Positions 7,817 through 12,211 of a DNA stretch of 12,211 nt are shown in pieces; positions within the stretch are counted from its first letter, which is position 1, and each line of letters starts with the position of its first letter. The stretch is from DASYQV01 sp036005125. Lineage in GTDB: Bacteria > Acidobacteriota > Vicinamibacteria > Vicinamibacterales > UBA2999. The stretch spans positions 1 to 12,211 of the forward strand of contig DASYQV010000308.1 in NCBI GenBank assembly GCA_036005125.1, read 5' to 3'. The position numbers and the translations under genes were made by a program. The notes beneath the pieces are model-generated. The model saw nothing but the letters and a program-made list of their open reading frames with translations, searched no databases and had not been told where the DNA came from.

Positions 7817-8398
7817 ATGGCGGCGGTTTTCCGGAGCGAATCGCCAATCGAATACTTCAAGGAGCTCGTGGAATCGGCCTTGGAGCATCAGCAATTGGCA
7901 ACGAGCGAGATGACTTCGTTCTACGTGGTCAATCTGCTGGCCGGATTCGTCCACCTCGATGGTTCGCCCGCGGCCGACCACGAGCCGCTCGGCATCCGGC
8001 TCGCGAAAGCGCTTCAGGCGGGAGGCAGCCGCCAGCGTGACGGCCTGCGGCGCGTTGGCGACACGTCGCTCTTCATATCGGGCTTTTTCTGTGACAGCCT
8101 GACTCGCAGCTTGGTGAACGTCGACTACTACATTTCGCTTGGCGAGTGTGCCTACTCGTCGCTGGCGCGGCAGAGCGACGAGAGGCTGTCCGAGGTGTTC
8201 GACGAACTTGCGGAGAAGTTCTCGGGGTTCGTCGACGTGCTCGGGGAGGTCAGCGAGCGGACGGGCCTTACCTCGAACACCGATCTCCTTCGGCTCTACG
8301 AAAGGTGGCTGCGCACGAAGAGCCGCCGCAGCGGCGATCTGCTCGTCAAGCAGGGCATCGTGCCCACCGCCTCGGCGTCAACCCGATTCGTTCAGTAG
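7817..8398 (+). CDS. Conserved-looking protein of unknown function, first gene of a two-gene operon
   Basis: Family not recognised. The 193-residue product is soluble and mostly helical, with no signal peptide or transmembrane segment. Notable blocks are IEYFKELVESALEHQQL (11-27), SFYVVNLLAGFV (34-45) and GDTSLFISGFFCDSL (81-95), then VDYYISLGECAYSSLA (102-117). The Asp-Tyr-Tyr and Gly-Phe-Phe clusters look like a conserved packing core rather than low-complexity sequence. The C-terminal part (120-178) is charged and helical. The ATG at 7817 is chosen over upstream in-frame codons because a run of six G (7803-7808) lies 8 bases before it. The stop codon TAG at 8396-8398 shares its last base with the G-run ribosome site of the next gene, so the pair is very likely co-transcribed and translationally coupled. 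Confidence 0.8.
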   Translation: MAAVFRSESPIEYFKELVESALEHQQLATSEMTSFYVVNLLAGFVHLDGSPAADHEPLGIRLAKALQAGGSRQRDGLRRVGDTSLFISGFFCDSLTRSLVNVDYYISLGECAYSSLARQSDERLSEVFDELAEKFSGFVDVLGEVSERTGLTSNTDLLRLYERWLRTKSRRSGDLLVKQGIVPTASASTRFVQ

Positions 8399-8410
8399 GG
8401 GGAAACAACT

Positions 8411-8695
8411 TTGGCCACCCGCGAGCAACTGGCGGATGAAGCTGCACGAGCGCAGAAAGTTCGGCATCTTGTCGATTTGGCCACATCGCTCATCATGCAG
8501 TCTGGTATGACCCGTCGGGATGCGGAAACTCTCGTTCAGACGGTGCGCGAGCGCATCCTTTCCCTGTTCCCCGACGGCGAGCACACCTACGAACTGATTT
8601 ATGCCCCGCGATTTAAGCGGCTCATCGATGAGTTTGCCCATGCCAACCCCCGAGCACAGGGTGTCGTTATTTCGTTCCCGACCCGGCGACGCTGA
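8411..8695 (+). CDS. Small protein of unknown function, second gene of the operon, TTG start
   Basis: Family not recognised. The 94-residue product is helical and charged: helices about 4-30 (REQLADEAARAQKVRHLVDL), 34-52 (RRDAETLVQTVRERILSLF) and a C-terminal segment with YELIYAPRFKRLIDEFA. No signal, membrane segment or metal motif is present. The start is TTG at 8411: the five-G run 8398-8402 lies exactly 8 bases before it, the same spacing as in the upstream gene, and the leader is almost identical base for base (GGGGGAAACAACT versus GGGGGAAACGACT). The gap to the upstream gene is 12 bases. The two products probably act together; what they do cannot be read from sequence alone. Confidence 0.72.
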   Translation: MATREQLADEAARAQKVRHLVDLATSLIMQSGMTRRDAETLVQTVRERILSLFPDGEHTYELIYAPRFKRLIDEFAHANPRAQGVVISFPTRRR

Positions 8696-8729
8696 GGTGG
8701 TTTTGCAACACACGGTGTCGTACTTGTCT

Positions 8730-8745
8730 GTCCTCCATTGAGGAC
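8730..8745 (+). terminator. Small hairpin after the two-gene operon
   Basis: GTCCTC (8730-8735) pairs perfectly with GAGGAC (8740-8745) around a CATT loop, 34 bases after the operon's last stop codon. There is no T-tract, so its role as a terminator is weakly supported. Confidence 0.3.
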
Positions 8746-8887
8746 TCAACTCGGTCCGAACCCATTCGTGATGTCGTGCGTCTAAAGCCCTAAACACGGT
8801 TCGGTGTACGGGCGGCTGTACGGTGGCGTTACTCTAACGTGAACGACACGAGAGGGATACGACCAGAGATTTCACGCAGGTTTTGAT

Positions 8888-8907
8888 CGGCCGGGCAGAC
8901 CCGGCCG
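8888..8907. repeat. GC-rich 8-bp palindrome in the long intergenic stretch
   Basis: CGGCCGGG (8888-8895) pairs with CCCGGCCG (8900-8907) around a CAGA loop. It resembles the other intergenic palindromes in this window (for example the GCCGGGTCT hairpin at 6776). Apart from this, the hairpins at 8730 and 9022 and a weak -10-like TATAGT at 8992-8997, the stretch 8696-9062 shows no gene; it is visibly less GC-rich than its surroundings. Confidence 0.55.
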
Positions 8908-9021
8908 CACGCCTCCCTTCCCGTGTAGCCTACAGGACGGACGAAATTTCGGTCTCGTGCCCGACGTTCACCGAGCCATTCATATCGGCATTATAGTTGC
9001 ATGAAGGGGCGCAATCATAGG

Positions 9022-9040
9022 GCCATACACGACGTATGGC
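9022..9040 (+). promoter_or_regulatory. Leader hairpin upstream of the DksA-type gene
   Basis: GCCATAC (9022-9028) pairs perfectly with GTATGGC (9034-9040) around a 5-base loop. The in-frame upstream ATG at 9036 lies inside the stem, which, together with the AAGGAG (9046-9051) that follows it, argues for translation starting at 9063. Confidence 0.4.
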
Positions 9041-9062
9041 TGTGGAAGGAGCGACAGGCATC

Positions 9063-9518
9063 ATGGCGACGACGACGAAGGTGATGAAGGGAGCGGCCAC
9101 GAGGTCCAGCCGCTATACCGAGCTCAAGAGGATGCTCGAAGACCGCCGTCGCGAGCTCGTCAGCGAAGTCCACGGAAAGATTCGCGACGTTCGGGCTGAG
9201 GGTGGCAAGGAGCGCGAGGTAATCGACCAGGGCGAGAGCTCTGAGGTCGACATTCAGGAAGACATCGAGTTCGCACTCATTCAGATGAAGGCGGAGACCC
9301 TGAACAAGATCGACGCGGCGCTGCGCCGCCTCGAGGAGGGGTCGTACGGCAACTGTTTCGAGTGCGGCGACGAGATCGCCGAGGCGCGCCTGCGCGCTCT
9401 GCCGTTCGCGGTGCGTTGCAAGGACTGCGAGGAGGCGCGCGAGACGGCCGAGCAGCGTGAGCGCGTCATGGCGCAGCGGCGTGGCTCGTCAGCGCTCTTC
9501 TTCGATATGTCCAGCTAA
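9063..9518 (+). CDS. DksA/TraR family zinc-finger transcriptional regulator
   Basis: DksA-family proteins bind the RNA polymerase secondary channel and, with ppGpp, repress or activate promoters such as those for rRNA. The 151-residue product has an N-terminal helical coiled coil (about 17-92, starting RYTELKRMLEDRRRELVSEV) and a C4 zinc finger CFECGDEIAEARLRALP...RCKDC with C98, C101, C119 and C122, followed by a C-terminal helix. This is the canonical family order and length. The coiled-coil tip is acidic (DQGESSEVDIQED, 55-67) but does not show the exact DxxDxA motif of E. coli DksA, so ppGpp/DksA-type activity is likely but not proven and I withhold the dksA symbol. The start at 9063 is preferred over 9036. 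The gene is monocistronic with a good terminator. Its presence alongside rel fits a stringent-response role. Confidence 0.92.
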   Translation: MATTTKVMKGAATRSSRYTELKRMLEDRRRELVSEVHGKIRDVRAEGGKEREVIDQGESSEVDIQEDIEFALIQMKAETLNKIDAALRRLEEGSYGNCFECGDEIAEARLRALPFAVRCKDCEEARETAEQRERVMAQRRGSSALFFDMSS

Positions 9519-9554
9519 TGACGGGCGGACCGCAAGGCCCGCCTTGACGAAACC

Positions 9555-9585
9555 GAGGGGCCGCTTGGAGCGGCCCTCTCTCTAT
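9555..9585 (+). terminator. Intrinsic terminator of the DksA-type gene
   Basis: GAGGGGCCGC (9555-9564) pairs with GCGGCCCTC (9570-9578), with one bulged or wobbled G, around TTGGA. It is followed by TCTCTCTAT. It lies 37 bases after the stop codon. A weaker GC hairpin (GGCGG with CCGCC, about 9525-9543) precedes it. Confidence 0.75.
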
Positions 9586-9634
9586 CGGCCACATTCCACC
9601 GCATCCCGACTCCCCCTTTTCCGGGCGCGCACGA

Positions 9635-9664
9635 TTGACCAGCCCGGCCCTCCGTCCTTGATAT
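9635..9664 (+). promoter_or_regulatory. Weak candidate promoter for lon
   Basis: TTGACC (9635-9640, 5 of 6) is followed after 18 bases by the poor -10 TGATAT (9659-9664). I looked for the heat-shock elements often found before lon (CIRCE inverted repeat, sigma32-type boxes) and saw no convincing match. Confidence 0.25.
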
Positions 9665-9681
9665 CCTGTGGGCGCCCGAGT

Positions 9682-9753
9682 GGGCTGGTAGAGCCCTTGC
9701 TGGTTAGCCCCTTATCGTGCGGGAAACAATTCCCGGCGGCGGAGGAGCCGCCG
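9682..9753 (+). promoter_or_regulatory. Structured leader of lon
   Basis: GGGCT (9682-9686) can pair with either AGCCC at 9692-9696 or AGCCC at 9706-9710, because GCTGGT-AG-AGCCC (9684-9696) is imperfectly repeated as GCTGGT-T-AGCCC (9700-9710). Then GGGAA/TTCCC (about 9721-9734) and a perfect 7-bp hairpin CGGCGGC (9734-9740) with GCCGCCG (9747-9753) follow. The last loop is GGAGGA, a second Shine-Dalgarno-like sequence. The likely working Shine-Dalgarno, AAGGAGA (9764-9770), lies 10 bases before the lon ATG. The structure is seen; a regulatory role is inferred. Confidence 0.4.
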
Positions 9754-9780
9754 CAGCGGTTTCAAGGAGAGCATCAGCAC

Positions 9781-12211
9781 ATGAGCGATCGTGAAGAGAC
9801 CCTCGATCTCGAGGAATTCTCGACGGGCGACCGGCCGCTTGCGCTGCCGGACGAGCTGCCAATCCTGCCGCTGCGCGATACCGTGTTGTTTCCGAACTCG
9901 TTCATGCCGCTGGCCGTCGCGCGCGAGAGCTCGGTGCGGCTCATCGATGAAGCGATCTCGAGCGGCAAGCTTATTGGCGTCTTCACGCAGCGCGATGCCA
10001 CGGTCGAGGAGCCCCAGCAGGGCGACCTCTACCGCGTGGGCACCGCGAGCCACATCCACAAGATGTTCAAGCTACCCGACGGCAGCCTGCGCCTGATCGT
10101 GCAGGGCCTCGTACGGCTCACGCTCGATGCGGTGACCGAAGGGCGGCCGTATCTGCGCGCGCGCGTGAGCCCGGCCCCGGAGATGTTCCACGACGAGGAT
10201 CGGCTCGAGGTCGACGCGCTCCTGCGAAACATCAAGACGAACTTCCAGCAGGTGGTCTCCTTGTCGCCGCTCCTGTCCGACGACCTCCAGACGCTCGCGA
10301 TGAACATCGCGGAGCCCGGCCGGCTTGCGGACTTCATCGCGTCGAGCCTCACGACGATCAGCACCGCCGTCAAGCAGGAGGTGCTCGAGACGCTCGACGT
10401 CCGCGCGCGCATGGACAGCCTCAATCGGATCTTGATCAAGGAGCTCGAGGTGCTCGAGCTCGGGTCGAAGATTCAGTCTCAGGTGCAGTCGGAGGTCGGG
10501 AAGAACCAGCGCGAGTATTTCCTGCGCGAGCAGCTCAAGGCGATCCAGAAAGAGCTCGGCGAGGGCGACGACCAGACGAAGGAGGTCGAGGAGCTCCAGG
10601 AAAAAATCGAAGCCGCCGGCATGCCCGACGCGGTGAAAAAGGAGGCGCTCCGCGAGCTCGACCGGCTCGCCAAGATGCCCGTCGCCGCGGCGGAATACAC
10701 CGTGTCGCGCACCTATCTCGACTGGGTCGTCGCGCTCCCGTGGAACAAGCGCACCGACGAGGTGATCGATCTGCCCAAGACCAAGCAGATTCTCGACGCG
10801 GATCACTCCGGCCTCGAGCGCGCGAAAGACCGCATCCTCGAGTACCTCGCCGTTCGGAAGCTGAATCCGGAAGTGAAGGGACCGATCCTCTGCTTCGTCG
10901 GCCCGCCGGGCGTCGGCAAGACGTCGCTGGCGCGGTCGATCGCCCAGTCGCTCGGCCGCAAATTCGTCAGGGTGTCGCTCGGGGGCATGCGCGACGAAGC
11001 GGAGATTCGCGGCCACCGCCGGACGTACATCGGCGCGCTCCCGGGGCAGATCCTCCAGGGTCTGCGGCGTGCCGAGTTCAAGAATCCGGTCTTCATCCTC
11101 GACGAGATCGACAAGCTCGGATCCGACTTCCGCGGCGACCCGGCGTCGGCGCTGCTCGAGGTGCTCGATCCGGAGCAGAACAGCATGTTCCGCGACCATT
11201 ATCTCGACGTGCCGTTCGATCTCTCCGAGGTGTTGTTCATCACGACGGCGAATGTCCTCGATCCGGTCCCACCCGCGCTGCGCGATCGGATGGAGGTGCT
11301 CGAGATTCCCGGCTACACGGAGGAAGAGAAGCTCAACATCGGGCGCGATCACCTCGTTCAGAAACAGATCAAGAACCATGGGCTCACGCCGGAGCAGCTG
11401 ACGATTACCGACGACGCGCTGCGCGCGGTCATCCGCGGCTACACACGCGAAGCCGGCGTTCGAAATCTGGAGCGTGAAATCGGCGCGCTCTGTCGCAAGG
11501 CCGCGCGCCGCCGCGCGGAAGGCAACGAAGCGCCGCTCGTCATCACGCCGGACGTCGTCGTCGAGATGCTTGGTGCGCCGCGATTCCTGGACGAGGAAAT
11601 GGAGGAGCGCACCAAGGAACCCGGCGTCGCCATCGGGCTGGCGTGGACGCCGGCCGGCGGCGACGTGCTGTTCATCGAAGCGTCGCGGATGGCCGGGTCC
11701 GGCGCGCTCACGCTGACCGGAAGCCTCGGCGAAGTGATGAAGGAATCGGCGCGGGCGGCGCTCTCGTGGTTCCGGGCCCACTCGGCCACATACGGCGCGG
11801 ACCCCGAGTTCTTCAAGAACTCCGAGATCCACCTGCACGTGCCGTCCGGCGCCATTCCAAAGGACGGTCCCTCGGCGGGCGTGACGATGGCGACCGCGCT
11901 CGCGTCGGAGCTCACGCGTCGTCCGGTGCGCGGCGACATCGCGATGACCGGTGAGATCACGCTCTCGGGTCGCGTGCTGCCGGTTGGCGGCATCAAGGAA
12001 AAGGTGCTGGCGGCGCGCCGCGTAGGGATCCGCGAGGTGATCCTGCCGCGGCAGAACGAGAAGAACGTCAAGGAGGACCTGGGCGAGGAGCTGCGCAAGG
12101 ACATGACGATCCACTTCGTGCAGACCGTGGAGGAAGTGCTGCTGCTTGCGCTGCTGCCCAAGCCGGCCGGCGACCGCAAAACCGATCGACGGATTCAGCC
12201 GCCGGTGCAAT
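9781..12211 (+). CDS. lon: ATP-dependent Lon protease (LonA), 3' end beyond the window
   Basis: Lon is a cytoplasmic hexameric AAA+ serine protease that unfolds and degrades damaged proteins and short-lived regulators. 810 residues are visible with no stop; the family is usually about 780-820, so only a few codons are missing. Domains in order: N-terminal LON substrate-binding domain (about 25-215, beginning LPILPLRDTVLFPNSFMPL), a coiled-coil stretch with the family block NQREYFLREQLKAIQKELGE, and the AAA+ module with Walker A GPPGVGKT (374-381), Walker B ILDEID (D441/E442) and the conserved SLGGMRDEAEIRGHRRTY. The C-terminal protease domain carries DGPSAG with the catalytic serine S698, and GGIKEK with the catalytic lysine K741; the 43-residue separation equals that of the E. 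coli S679/K722 dyad. No membrane segment is present, so it is LonA, not LonB. All key residues are intact. Confidence 0.97.
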   Translation, partial: MSDREETLDLEEFSTGDRPLALPDELPILPLRDTVLFPNSFMPLAVARESSVRLIDEAISSGKLIGVFTQRDATVEEPQQGDLYRVGTASHIHKMFKLPDGSLRLIVQGLVRLTLDAVTEGRPYLRARVSPAPEMFHDEDRLEVDALLRNIKTNFQQVVSLSPLLSDDLQTLAMNIAEPGRLADFIASSLTTISTAVKQEVLETLDVRARMDSLNRILIKELEVLELGSKIQSQVQSEVGKNQREYFLREQLKAIQKELGEGDDQTKEVEELQEKIEAAGMPDAVKKEALRELDRLAKMPVAAAEYTVSRTYLDWVVALPWNKRTDEVIDLPKTKQILDADHSGLERAKDRILEYLAVRKLNPEVKGPILCFVGPPGVGKTSLARSIAQSLGRKFVRVSLGGMRDEAEIRGHRRTYIGALPGQILQGLRRAEFKNPVFILDEIDKLGSDFRGDPASALLEVLDPEQNSMFRDHYLDVPFDLSEVLFITTANVLDPVPPALRDRMEVLEIPGYTEEEKLNIGRDHLVQKQIKNHGLTPEQLTITDDALRAVIRGYTREAGVRNLEREIGALCRKAARRRAEGNEAPLVITPDVVVEMLGAPRFLDEEMEERTKEPGVAIGLAWTPAGGDVLFIEASRMAGSGALTLTGSLGEVMKESARAALSWFRAHSATYGADPEFFKNSEIHLHVPSGAIPKDGPSAGVTMATALASELTRRPVRGDIAMTGEITLSGRVLPVGGIKEKVLAARRVGIREVILPRQNEKNVKEDLGEELRKDMTIHFVQTVEEVLLLALLPKPAGDRKTDRRIQPPVQ

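Noticed and set aside
6741..7913. Plus-strand open frame of 390 codons spanning the palindromic element and beyond.
   Set aside because: It begins in the upstream region of rpmB, runs through four hairpins, then antisense to the eight-cysteine gene and into the 7817 gene in another frame. No domain or ribosome site supports it.
9036..9062. Upstream ATG of the DksA-type gene as the true start.
   Set aside because: It lies inside a 7-bp hairpin and has no Shine-Dalgarno; AAGGAG follows it and precedes the ATG at 9063, which gives a family-like N-terminus.
9600..9780. CIRCE or sigma32 heat-shock promoter before lon.
   Set aside because: No TTAGCACTC-N9-GAGTGCTAA inverted repeat and no adequate CTTGAA/CCCCAT pair was found; GAGTG at 9678-9682 is an isolated match.
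10072..12210. Long open frame on the minus strand opposite lon (712 codons).
   Set aside because: Antisense shadow of lon; composition is dominated by Arg, Leu, Glu and His with no motif, while the plus-strand frame carries every Lon catalytic element.

Overview
The window is a GC-rich bacterial chromosomal segment with housekeeping genes on both strands. It suggests a Gram-negative with an outer membrane: there is an ExbD/TolR-type protein and two predicted lipoproteins. The Rel, Lon and small zinc-protein sequences, the high GC and the many intergenic palindromes make me think of Acidobacteriota, possibly the Vicinamibacteria. That placement is an impression from memory and was not tested.

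Layout, left to right. (1) 1-458: the 3' part of an exbD/tolR-type gene on the plus strand, followed by two strong hairpins and a tandem repeat. (2) 802-1788: a plus-strand protein with the framework of a PAS/HATPase sensor kinase but with its ATP-binding motifs eroded. (3) 1902-2318 and 2636-3580: two minus-strand lipoproteins, one small and unknown, one a TPR protein, each with its own terminator-like hairpin. (4) 3851-6025: a full-length bifunctional rel/spoT on the plus strand, divergent from the TPR gene; both have near-consensus promoters. (5) 6080-6687: minus-strand rpmB-ridA, convergent with rel across a heptamer repeat array. (6) 6768-6968: a dense nested-palindrome element lying just after the stop codon of the next minus-strand gene. 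(7) 6972-7619: a minus-strand protein with an eight-cysteine N-terminus, family not named. (8) 7817-8695: a two-gene plus-strand operon of unknown function with nearly identical translation leaders. (9) 9063-9518: a DksA/TraR-type zinc-finger regulator with a good terminator. (10) 9781 to the end: lon protease, all catalytic parts present, running off the window edge.

How the parts fit: rel makes and degrades (p)ppGpp, and DksA-family proteins are the usual partner of ppGpp at RNA polymerase, so two arms of the stringent response lie about 3 kb apart. rpmB, ridA and lon belong to translation, metabolite damage control and protein quality control. I see no phage, transposase, CRISPR array, toxin-antitoxin pair or defence system. 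The least explained material is the degenerate kinase, the 7817-8695 operon, the eight-cysteine protein and the palindromic element at 6768-6968.
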